Positions 1 to 5,625 of a stretch of DNA of 5,625 nucleotides are shown piece after piece. A program made the position numbers and the translations under genes. The notes beneath the pieces were generated by a model. The model was not told where the DNA came from, ran no database searches, and worked only from the letters and a program-made list of their open reading frames with translations. Each line of letters starts with the position of its first letter. Positions within the stretch are counted from its first letter, which is position 1. Source of the stretch: Betaproteobacteria bacterium (GTDB lineage Bacteria > Pseudomonadota > Gammaproteobacteria > Burkholderiales > Thiobacillaceae); contig JAIFLB010000175.1 in assembly GCA_020049245.1 (NCBI GenBank), forward strand, positions 1 to 5,625, written 5' to 3'.

Positions 1-450
1 GGCCTGGTGACCCAGGTGCAGGCGCTGAAGGAACATCAGGGCGGTCTGTTCCTGGTGCTGTCCGAATTGTTCAACAACGCGCTGGATCATGGTTTGCTGG
101 GTCTGGATTCCGTCACCAAAAACTGGGTGGGCGGATTTGAAATCTATATGCAGCAACGTATCGACCGTCTTGCCAAGCTGGAGCATGGGTCGATCTCATT
201 GTCGTTCTTGCTGCATCAGTTCGAGTCGCGCGCGGTGCTAGACATCAGCATCCAGGACAGCGGTCCCGGTTTTGATTTTTCCAAACCCTTGACGGATGCA
301 ACCGCTTTGAGTGAAGCCAACCAGCGTGTCTGCGGGCGAGGCATTGCGTTGGTCAAAAGCCTGTGTGAGCAGGTGGTCTATTCCGGCAGCGGCAACAAGG
401 TCTGGTGCCGCTATGTCGTATCCGATCTGGTGCAGGATATCGTGTCGTGA
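1..450 (+). CDS. HATPase (anti-sigma/SpoIIE-associated type) domain protein, C-terminal part
   Basis: The reading frame is open from the first base and ends at TGA 448-450, so this is the last 149 residues of a longer protein; the GTG at base 7 is unlikely to be the true start. The fragment carries the ATP-binding signatures of the GHKL fold. The N-box reads ELFNNALDHG (fragment residues 22-31, Mg-binding Asn at about 26), the G1 box DSGPGF (86-91) and the G2 box GRGIALVKSL (112-121). The spacing and the NALDHG form resemble RsbW/SpoIIAB-type anti-sigma kinases, and the ATPase module found at the C-terminus of SpoIIE/PP2C phosphatases and fused response regulators, more than a sensor histidine kinase. 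A partner-switching role, such as phosphorylating an anti-sigma antagonist, is inferred from the fold. Any receiver or phosphatase domain would lie upstream. It ends 7 bases from the convergent ptsI stop. A histidine-kinase-like catalytic domain is the main alternative. Confidence 0.8.
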   Translation, partial: GLVTQVQALKEHQGGLFLVLSELFNNALDHGLLGLDSVTKNWVGGFEIYMQQRIDRLAKLEHGSISLSFLLHQFESRAVLDISIQDSGPGFDFSKPLTDATALSEANQRVCGRGIALVKSLCEQVVYSGSGNKVWCRYVVSDLVQDIVS

Positions 451-457
451 TCTGGCT

Positions 458-2182
458 TTACGCGTTGATCTGTTCGAGCAGTTCCTGAATCCGCTCCGGG
501 CGTCCGGCACGCAGCAGTTTTTTCACTTGCGGCGCCAGTTCACCAATGTGGCTGCGCATGACTTGCTGCTTGACCGCCAGCACATGCGCCGGGTGCATTG
601 AGAAGTCGGTCAGTCCCATACCCAGCAACAGCCGTGTCAGACGCGGGTCGCCGGCCATTTCGCCGCAGACAGAGACCGGTTTGCCCATTTTCTGGCCCAC
701 TTTCAGCGTCAGGTCGATCAGGCTCAGCACCGCCGGGTGCAACGGGTCGTACAAATGGGCGACGGCGTCGTCGGTACGGTCGATCGCCAGCGTGTACTGG
801 ATCAGATCGTTGGTGCCGAGCGAGAGGAAATCGAGTTTGCGGGCGAACCATTCGGCTGCCAGCGCGGCGGCGGGAACTTCGATCATGCCGCCGATCGGGG
901 TTTCCTGATCGAACGGAATGTCCGCCACACGCAGACTGCCGCGTGCCGCGCCGATCAGGGCCAGGGCCTGGTCGAGTTCGGTCAGGCTGGCCAGCATCGG
1001 CAACAGAATCTTGATCTGGCCGTAATGGCTGGCACGGTAAAGCGCACGCACCTGGGTGATGAAAATCTGCGGCTCGGCAATGCACAGGCGGATGGCGCGC
1101 AAGCCGAGTGCCGGATTGACGCTGGTGTCGTTCATCCAGCGCACCGATTTGTCGGCGCCGACATCGAGCGTGCGGATCACCACCGGCCGCCCGGCCATGC
1201 CTTCGGCCACCGCGCGATAGGCTTCGAATTGCTCTTCTTCGCTGGGCAGGTCGTCGCGATTGAGGAACAGGAACTCGCTGCGGAACAGGCCGATGCCGGC
1301 GGCATTTTCATTCCGCGCCTGGCTGACGTCGCTGGGCAGGTCGATATTCGCATTGAGCGCAATCTGGATGCCGTCCAGCGTGGTGGACGGGCTGGATTTC
1401 AGTCGCCGCAGCTTTTTCTGTTCCAGCAGCCACTGGTTCCGGCGTAGTCGATATTCATCCAGAATGGCCTGATCGGGATCGACAATGACGACGCCGGCGA
1501 CGCCGTCGACGATCAGCCAGTCGTCTTCCTGAATCAAGGCGCGCGCGTTGTGCAGCGCCATTACCGAGGGCAGGTTCAGGCTGCGCGCGAGGATCGCGGT
1601 GTGCGAGGTGGCGCCGCCCAGGTCGGTGATGAAGGCGGCGAACTTGTGGCGCTTGAACAGCACCATGTCGGACGGCGACAGGTCATGCGCGATCAGGATG
1701 CTTTCGCCTTCACTGACTGTTTTCAGCGGTGCATTGCCGGGATGCCCCATCAGCGACTTGAGCACCTTGTCGGCGACTTGGCGCACGTCATGTCGGCGTT
1801 CGCGCAGGTAATCGTCTTCGATCGATTCAAACTGCGCGATCAGTGCTTCGGTCTGTTGCGCCAGCGCCCATTCGGCATTGCAGCCTTCTTCGCGGATGCG
1901 TTTTTTCGGCGCTTGCGAGAGCATCGAATCGGACAGGATCAGCGCGTGGACCTCGATGAACGCGGTCAACTCGGTGGGGGCGCCACCAGGAATATGTTTT
2001 TGCAAGCCGAGCAATTCGGCATGCACGTTTTCCACCGCCTCGGTGAAACGCGCGATTTCCGCCTCGATGTGCTCCGGCCGCAAGAGATAGTGCGGCGCTT
2101 CCAGGCGTGCGTGGGAATAGAGTTGAGCGCGCCCAATCGCGTAGCCGCCGGAGACGCCGATGCCGTGCAGACTAAAGGTCAT
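458..2182 (-). CDS. ptsI: PTS Enzyme I (phosphoenolpyruvate-protein phosphotransferase)
   Basis: Cytoplasmic Enzyme I, the first step of the phosphotransferase system: it autophosphorylates from PEP and passes the phosphate to HPr. The 574 residues match the usual length (about 575). The N-terminal phosphohistidine domain holds GGATSHTAILAR (189-200) with the phosphorylated His194. The C-terminal TIM-barrel PEP site holds GLFRSEFLF with Arg301, VIRTLD with Arg337, GGMIEVP with Glu435, LGTNDLIQYTLAIDR with Asn458, Asp459 and Arg469, and CGEMAGD with the catalytic Cys506. These match E. coli His189, Arg296, Arg332, Glu431, Asn454, Asp455, Arg465 and Cys502 with a steady offset of 4-5, so all key residues are present. 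The ATG overlaps the ptsH stop as ATGA (2179-2182), and a purine-rich GGGGAGGGGGA just upstream gives a good ribosome binding site. It is the last gene of the operon and ends at TAA 458-460. No GAF domain (as in PtsP/EI-Ntr) precedes it, so ordinary EI is the clear call. Confidence 0.98.
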   Translation of the reverse strand: MTFSLHGIGVSGGYAIGRAQLYSHARLEAPHYLLRPEHIEAEIARFTEAVENVHAELLGLQKHIPGGAPTELTAFIEVHALILSDSMLSQAPKKRIREEGCNAEWALAQQTEALIAQFESIEDDYLRERRHDVRQVADKVLKSLMGHPGNAPLKTVSEGESILIAHDLSPSDMVLFKRHKFAAFITDLGGATSHTAILARSLNLPSVMALHNARALIQEDDWLIVDGVAGVVIVDPDQAILDEYRLRRNQWLLEQKKLRRLKSSPSTTLDGIQIALNANIDLPSDVSQARNENAAGIGLFRSEFLFLNRDDLPSEEEQFEAYRAVAEGMAGRPVVIRTLDVGADKSVRWMNDTSVNPALGLRAIRLCIAEPQIFITQVRALYRASHYGQIKILLPMLASLTELDQALALIGAARGSLRVADIPFDQETPIGGMIEVPAAALAAEWFARKLDFLSLGTNDLIQYTLAIDRTDDAVAHLYDPLHPAVLSLIDLTLKVGQKMGKPVSVCGEMAGDPRLTRLLLGMGLTDFSMHPAHVLAVKQQVMRSHIGELAPQVKKLLRAGRPERIQELLEQINA

Positions 2183-2448
2183 TCCCCCTCCCCGAATTTG
2201 TCTTCGATCAGCTCGACCAGCGCGTTCATCGCTGCCTCTTCATCGACGCCAATGGTCTCGATCTTGATCTCCGTGCCCCGCGATGCCGCCAGCATCATCA
2301 CGCCCATGATGCTTTTACCGTTGATGCGGCGGCCGTTGCGGGTCAGCCAGACTTCACTCTGAAAGCGCACCGCTGTTTGCGTCAATTTGGCGGATGCGCG
2401 CGCATGCAGGCCGAGCTTGTTGGTGATTTGAATGTCGCGTTCAGCCAT
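2179..2448 (-). CDS. ptsH: Phosphocarrier protein HPr
   Basis: HPr, the small cytoplasmic carrier that receives phosphate from Enzyme I and hands it to EIIA. It is 89 residues long, the normal size. The active-site signature LGLHARASAK (12-21) places the phosphorylated histidine at His15, followed by Arg17. The second signature GKSIMGVMML (44-53) has Ser46, the residue modified by HPr kinase/phosphorylase in Firmicutes and many proteobacteria. The well-kept Ile47-Met48 context suggests that regulation is possible here, although no hprK gene lies in the window. The gene starts inside the end of the EIIA gene (8-base overlap, 2441-2448) and its stop overlaps the ptsI start by 4 bases. The sequence before its ATG (GCCGAACACCC) has no strong Shine-Dalgarno motif, which fits translational coupling to EIIA. 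NPr (PtsO) is less likely because ptsI is adjacent and there is no rpoN/ptsN context. Confidence 0.97.
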   Translation of the reverse strand: MAERDIQITNKLGLHARASAKLTQTAVRFQSEVWLTRNGRRINGKSIMGVMMLAASRGTEIKIETIGVDEEAAMNALVELIEDKFGEGE

Positions 2449-2869
2449 GGGTGTTCGGCATGGGATTTTGCTCGCATGCCGGCTCTGAATGAATATTGAT
2501 AATGCCGGCCTGGCCGCCGGATAGGGCTTTTTCCAGCAATTTGGCCATGCCTTGGTCGCGATAAGTCAGCGCCTTCAGCAGCATCGGCAAATTGACGCCG
2601 GCGATCGCTTCGACGGTGCTTGATGCGATTGCCTTGCACACGATGTTGCAGGGCGTGGCGCCGTAGACATCGGTCAGCACCAGCACGCCGTCTCCCTGAT
2701 CGAGTTCAGCCAGTTTGGCGCTTGCCCGGTCCAGCATTTCCGCCGGTTCTGCGCAGGCGGACAGATCCAGGTTCTCCAGCGCTTCCGGGCGTTTGCCGAG
2801 AACAAAGGTCGCGCACTGGATCAGGCTTTCGCCGAGATTGCCATGCGCGACGATGAGTAAAGCGATCAT
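2441..2869 (-). CDS. PTS EIIA component, mannose family (EIIA-Man-like)
   Basis: A single-domain EIIA of the mannose/sorbose family, 142 residues, cytoplasmic, expected to accept phosphate from HPr. The N-terminus MIALLIVAHGNLGESL places the phosphorylatable His9 in the VAHG motif (His10 in E. coli ManX). TDVYGATPCN (66-75) corresponds to the conserved Asp67 and Ser/Thr72 active-site loop, and GVNLPMLLKAL (90-100) is the family's conserved helix region. E. coli ManX fuses this domain to EIIB; here there is no EIIB, linker or EIIC, so the protein is the end of a short phosphorelay and its target is unknown. In related betaproteobacteria the gene is called ptsM, ptsA or manX-like. It is the first gene of the operon, overlapping ptsH by 8 bases. 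ATG 2867-2869 is the only start that keeps the hydrophobic first strand; upstream in frame there is no ATG before a stop at 2908-2906. No clear Shine-Dalgarno precedes it. Confidence 0.93.
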   Translation of the reverse strand: MIALLIVAHGNLGESLIQCATFVLGKRPEALENLDLSACAEPAEMLDRASAKLAELDQGDGVLVLTDVYGATPCNIVCKAIASSTVEAIAGVNLPMLLKALTYRDQGMAKLLEKALSGGQAGIINIHSEPACEQNPMPNTHG

Positions 2870-2902
2870 GTCGTAAGGGGAATGGGTGAACAGTGAGGCG
2901 GC

Positions 2903-2908
2903 ATTCTA
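2903..2908 (-). promoter_or_regulatory. Candidate -10 box for the pts operon
   Basis: On the minus strand the bases read TAGAAT, five of six matches to the sigma-70 consensus TATAAT. A start about 7 bases downstream would give a leader of roughly 27 bases before the EIIA ATG. No good -35 is seen 16-18 bases upstream. A TTGACC at 2975-2970 is a good -35 sequence but too far away to pair with it; it could pair only with a weak TATGTG 16 bases on. The box lies exactly in the 7-base spacer of the GGCGGC/GCCGCC inverted repeat. Confidence 0.4.
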
Positions 2909-2970
2909 CGCCGCCCCGGTAAGGCCGCGATGCTGCCTTGCAGCAATCACATATCCATTTGATTAATAAG

Positions 2971-2987
2971 GTCAAATTATTTTTGAC
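2971..2987. repeat. 17-base dyad (inverted repeat), possible operator
   Basis: GTCAAA (2971-2976) and TTTGAC (2982-2987) are perfect 6-base inverted arms around a TTATT spacer, in the AT-rich centre of an otherwise G+C-rich intergenic region. The arms place TTGAC on both strands, so each could serve as a -35 element, or a dimeric regulator could bind the whole site. The length and symmetry suit a helix-turn-helix operator, but no regulator is identified. Confidence 0.4.
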
Positions 2988-3057
2988 GCAACCCGAATGG
3001 CAGCGAAATCATTGCCGCTTTTAGCGGCTTATGAGTTCGGCGCCCTCCCTGCGAGGG

Positions 3058-3063
3058 TAGAAT
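3058..3063 (+). promoter_or_regulatory. Candidate -10 box for the oxidoreductase gene
   Basis: TAGAAT, five of six matches to the sigma-70 -10 consensus, 28 bases before the ATG at 3092. A start near 3070 would leave a leader of about 22 bases. The -35 position (about 3035-3041) is a poor match. An alternative pairing further upstream is TTGACG (2983-2988) with AATCAT (3007-3012) at an 18-base spacing. The same GTAGAAT heptamer serves as the candidate -10 on the opposite side. Confidence 0.4.
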
Positions 3064-3091
3064 TGGTCACCCCCAAGATTCGAGTTTTTCC

Positions 3092-5625
3092 ATGTCTTCC
3101 CAGCGCATCCGCGAAATTCCCTACAACTACACTTCGTTTTCCGACCGCGAGATCATCATCCGCCTGCTCGGCGCCGAGGGCTGGCGGTTGGTGGAGGAAT
3201 TGCGCGGCGAGCGCAAGACCGGCCGTTCGGCGCGCATGCTGTTCGAGGTGCTGGGCGATATCTGGGTGGTCACGCGCAACCCCTATCTGGAAGACGATCT
3301 GCTCGCCAACCCGGATCGGCGCGGTTTGTTGATTCAGGCGCTGCGGCATCGGCTGAACGAAATCGAGATGCGCCGCCAGGGCAATGAGCGCGTCGGCAAG
3401 CTGCTGGTGCTGTCGAATGGCGCGGTGGATGCGTTCGAAGCCGGTTTCCGCCAGACCGAGAAGTTGCGCCACGACATTCTGCACAAGCTTTTGCCGCATA
3501 CCCGGCGCGACAACATTGCGTTCGACGGCATGGCGCGCGTTTCCCACGTGACCGATGCCACCGACTGGCGCGTCGAATACCCTTTTGTTGTGCTGCATCC
3601 GGATAGCGAGCAGGAAATTCCTGCCCTGGTCGCGGGATGTATCGCGCTCGGGCTGACCGTGATTCCGCGCGGCGGCGGCACCGGCTACACCGGCGGCGGA
3701 CTGCCACTGACGCGGATGTCGGCGGTGATCAATACCGAAAAGCTGGATCAGATGTCGGCGATTGAATCGCGCGTTTTACCAGGTCACAGCGCCGGTCAAG
3801 GCCAGGCGACGCCGGTGATTGTTTGCGGCGCCGGCGTGGTGACACGGCGGGTGATGGAAGCGGCGGATGCCAGTGGTCTCGCCTTCGCGGTGGACCCGAC
3901 CAGCGCGGATGCTTCCTGCATCGGCGGCAACGTGTCGATGAACGCAGGCGGCAAGAAGGCCGTGTTGTGGGGCACCGCGCTCGACAATCTGGTGTCGTGG
4001 AAGATGGTGACGCCGGATGCTGATTGGCTGGAAGTGACCCGTCTCGACCATAACCTGTCGAAGATTCATGACGTGGACATGGCGCGCTTCGAGTTGCGCC
4101 GGTTTCATGCTGACGGCAAGCCGAAGGGCGAGCCTGAGATCATGCAGATTCCTGGCCATGCCTTCCGCAAAAAAGGGCTCGGCAAGGACGTCACCGACAA
4201 ATTTCTCGCCGGCCTGCCCGGTATCCAGAAAGAGGGCTGCGATGGCCTGATTACCCAGGCGACCTTTGTGCTGCATCGGATGCCGCCGCACATCCGCACT
4301 GTTTGCATGGAATTCTTCGGCCCGGTCGGCGATGCGGTGCCGGCGATCGTGGAAGTCAAGAACCATATGGACACCTGCCCTGGCGGCGTCGTCATGGCCG
4401 GCCTGGAACACATGGATGCGCGCTATATCAAGGCAGTCGGCTACGCCACCAAGTCGGAAAGGACCGGATTGGCCAACACGCGCCCGAACATGGTGCTGCT
4501 GGCCGACATCGCGGGCGACGATGCCGCCGCCGCCGATGTTGCCGCAGCGCATATCGTTGAACTGGCGAAAACGCGCGGCGGTGAAGGTTTCATCGCGGTC
4601 AGCGCCGAAGCGCGCAAGAAATTCTGGCTCGACCGCTCGCGCACTGCCGCCATCGCGAAACACACCAACGCGTTCAAGGTGAACGAGGATGTGGTGATTC
4701 CGTTGCCGCGCCTGGGCGATTATTCCGACGGCGTCGAACGCATCAATATCGAGTTGTCGATCAGTAACAAGTTGGCCTTGCTGCAGGCGCTGGAAACTTT
4801 CTTCCAGGGCGAACTACCGCTGTTCGAGGATGAAGACGGCGTCGCCGATCCTGAACTGACCGCTGCCCGGCGCGCGCGCGCGCTGGAGTTGTTGAGCCAG
4901 GTAAGAGCGCGCTGGACCGGTCTGCTCGACAGTCTGGATGACGAAGCCGTTTTCCGCGCCGTGCAGACCAAGCAACAGCGGGTGTCGTGGAAGCGCGAAG
5001 TTCGCGCCGAACTGCGCCAGATTTTCACCGGCCGCGAATACGAACCGGTGTTGCTGGAATGCGAGGCGATCCACAAACGCGTGCTGAAGGGCCGGGTGTT
5101 TGTCGCGCTGCACATGCATGCCGGCGACGGCAACGTGCATACCAATATTCCGGTCAATTCCGATGATTACGCGATGCTGCAGGCCGCCAATCAGGCGGTG
5201 GCTCGGATCATGCAATTGGCGCAGGACCTGGGCGGCGTCATTTCCGGCGAACACGGCATCGGCATTACCAAGCTGGAATTCCTGTCCGATCTGGCGTTGT
5301 CGGAATTTGCCGCTTACAAGAACAAAGTCGATCCGAACGGTCATTTCAACAAAGGCAAGCTGCTCGCCGGTGCCGATATGGCGAATGCCTACACGCCGTC
5401 CTTTGGTTTGCTGGAACTGGAATCTCTGATCATGGAGCAGTCCGAAATCGGCGCCATCGCCGATTCGATCAAGGATTGTCTGCGTTGCGGCAAGTGCAAG
5501 CCGGTTTGCACGACGCATGTGCCGCGCGCCAATCTGCTCTACAGCCCGCGCAACAAGATTCTGGCGACTTCATTGCTGATCGAGGCGTTCCTGTACGAGG
5601 AACAGACCCGGCGCGGCATCTCGAT
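3092..5625 (+). CDS. DUF3683-type FAD/FMN-binding oxidoreductase with Fe-S motif, N-terminal 844 codons (3' end beyond window)
   Basis: Large soluble flavoprotein of the GlcD/D-lactate dehydrogenase (VAO/PCMH) family, with no signal peptide or membrane segment in view. Residues 1 to about 155 form an N-terminal extension of the DUF3683 type (starts MSSQRIREIPYNYTSFSDRE). The FAD-binding domain follows (about 160-395): VEYPFVVLHP (161-170), RGGGTGYTGGGLPL (193-206) for the FAD pyrophosphate, PTSADASCIGGNVSMNAGG (269-287) and GLITQATFVLH (385-395). The FAD-oxidase C-terminal domain holds HMHAGDGNVH (674-683) and GGVISGEHGIG (714-724). Then comes a cysteine motif, CLRCGKCKPVC (796-806), a C-x2-C-x2-C-x3-C pattern for a 4Fe-4S cluster. 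The frame is open to the last base, so further Fe-S or cysteine-rich domains probably follow. ATG 3092 is the first in-frame ATG after a stop at 3032-3034; no clear Shine-Dalgarno is seen. Oxidation of a D-2-hydroxyacid, as in YdiJ, GlcD or D-2-hydroxyglutarate dehydrogenases, is inferred; the substrate is unknown. Confidence 0.92.
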   Translation, partial: MSSQRIREIPYNYTSFSDREIIIRLLGAEGWRLVEELRGERKTGRSARMLFEVLGDIWVVTRNPYLEDDLLANPDRRGLLIQALRHRLNEIEMRRQGNERVGKLLVLSNGAVDAFEAGFRQTEKLRHDILHKLLPHTRRDNIAFDGMARVSHVTDATDWRVEYPFVVLHPDSEQEIPALVAGCIALGLTVIPRGGGTGYTGGGLPLTRMSAVINTEKLDQMSAIESRVLPGHSAGQGQATPVIVCGAGVVTRRVMEAADASGLAFAVDPTSADASCIGGNVSMNAGGKKAVLWGTALDNLVSWKMVTPDADWLEVTRLDHNLSKIHDVDMARFELRRFHADGKPKGEPEIMQIPGHAFRKKGLGKDVTDKFLAGLPGIQKEGCDGLITQATFVLHRMPPHIRTVCMEFFGPVGDAVPAIVEVKNHMDTCPGGVVMAGLEHMDARYIKAVGYATKSERTGLANTRPNMVLLADIAGDDAAAADVAAAHIVELAKTRGGEGFIAVSAEARKKFWLDRSRTAAIAKHTNAFKVNEDVVIPLPRLGDYSDGVERINIELSISNKLALLQALETFFQGELPLFEDEDGVADPELTAARRARALELLSQVRARWTGLLDSLDDEAVFRAVQTKQQRVSWKREVRAELRQIFTGREYEPVLLECEAIHKRVLKGRVFVALHMHAGDGNVHTNIPVNSDDYAMLQAANQAVARIMQLAQDLGGVISGEHGIGITKLEFLSDLALSEFAAYKNKVDPNGHFNKGKLLAGADMANAYTPSFGLLELESLIMEQSEIGAIADSIKDCLRCGKCKPVCTTHVPRANLLYSPRNKILATSLLIEAFLYEEQTRRGIS

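Larger units (their letters stand above)
2870..3091. promoter_or_regulatory. Divergent intergenic control region between the pts operon and the oxidoreductase gene
   Basis: This is the only sizeable gap without a gene (222 bases). From left to right it holds a perfect 6-bp inverted repeat GGCGGC/GCCGCC (2897-2902 with 2910-2915), a perfect hairpin TGCTGC-CTT-GCAGCA (2931-2945), an AT-rich island (about 2946-2984) with a 17-base dyad, a hairpin GCCGCT-TTT-AGCGGC (3014-3028), and CCCTC/GAGGG (3043-3047 with 3053-3057). None is followed by a T-run in the right direction, so I do not call a terminator. Each side has a TAGAAT -10-like box pointing toward its gene. The region must hold the promoters of both genes unless transcription enters from elsewhere; the detailed sites are inference. 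Confidence 0.7.

Noticed and set aside
7..450. GTG at base 7 as the start of the HATPase gene
   Set aside because: The frame is open to base 1 and a start here would leave only a few residues before the ATP-binding N-box, removing the first part of the fold; the gene is cut by the window edge.
737..1447. 236-codon open frame on the plus strand, antisense to ptsI
   Set aside because: Shadow of ptsI with a composition typical of antisense translation and no recognisable motif.
1550..2362. 270-codon open frame on the plus strand, antisense to ptsI and ptsH
   Set aside because: It lies fully opposite two genes with all catalytic motifs intact; its translation has no recognisable domain and its openness fits the codon bias of G+C-rich genes.
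2866..2904. 12-codon upstream frame on the minus strand (MPPHCSPIPLTT) whose TGA overlaps the EIIA ATG as ATGA
   Set aside because: The overlap is suggestive of a coupled leader peptide, but its ATG lies within the candidate -10 box and would not be transcribed from that promoter; there is no binding site for it.
3014..3028. Hairpin GCCGCT-TTT-AGCGGC as a possible terminator
   Set aside because: No T-run follows on either strand, and no gene ends into it because both flanking genes start here; it is kept only as part of the control region.
3029..3598. 189-codon open frame on the minus strand that would extend into the intergenic region
   Set aside because: It overlaps the N-terminal domain of the oxidoreductase on the other strand, has no recognisable motif, and would run across the candidate promoter.
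3776..4663. 295-codon open frame on the minus strand inside the oxidoreductase gene
   Set aside because: The plus strand encodes continuous, motif-bearing flavoprotein sequence across it; the minus frame is His/Arg/Ala-rich without a domain.
4814..5518. 234-codon open frame on the minus strand inside the oxidoreductase gene
   Set aside because: It lies opposite the FAD-oxidase C-terminal domain and Fe-S motif, which are clearly coded on the plus strand.

Overview
The window looks like a chromosomal, core-genome segment from a betaproteobacterium, most likely Burkholderiales and possibly Oxalobacteraceae. This is inferred from the moderately high G+C, a compact EIIA-Man/HPr/EI operon without sugar-specific permease subunits, an HPr that keeps the Ser46 kinase site, and a very long FAD oxidoreductase with a DUF3683-type N-terminus. 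No homology search was possible, so the taxon is an inference.

Layout. Bases 1-450 (+) hold the C-terminal end of a protein with a GHKL/HATPase fold of the anti-sigma (RsbW/SpoIIE-associated) type; its start lies upstream of the window. Seven bases later, convergent to it, ends a three-gene operon on the minus strand, read from high to low coordinates: EIIA-Man-like protein (2869-2441), ptsH/HPr (2448-2179) and ptsI/Enzyme I (2182-458). The genes overlap by 8 and 4 bases, so translational coupling is likely. A 222-base divergent intergenic region (2870-3091) follows. It holds a GTAGAAT -10-like element facing each way, an AT-rich island with a 17-base dyad, and several short perfect inverted repeats. 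From 3092 to the window end, on the plus strand, runs the first 844 codons of an FAD/FMN-binding, Fe-S-containing oxidoreductase that continues beyond the window.

How the genes work together. Enzyme I takes phosphate from PEP at His194, passes it to HPr His15 and then to EIIA His9. No EIIB or EIIC gene is present, so the chain probably senses and regulates rather than imports sugar. The retained HPr Ser46 suggests a second input from an HPr kinase/phosphorylase encoded elsewhere. The oxidoreductase shares a control region with the pts operon, but the sequence shows no functional link. The HATPase protein is only a convergent neighbour.

I found no RNA gene, CRISPR array, insertion sequence, attachment site or phage gene. 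The window is mostly ordinary. The items most worth a second look are the large oxidoreductase and the structured divergent promoter region. I do not see a convincing undescribed system.
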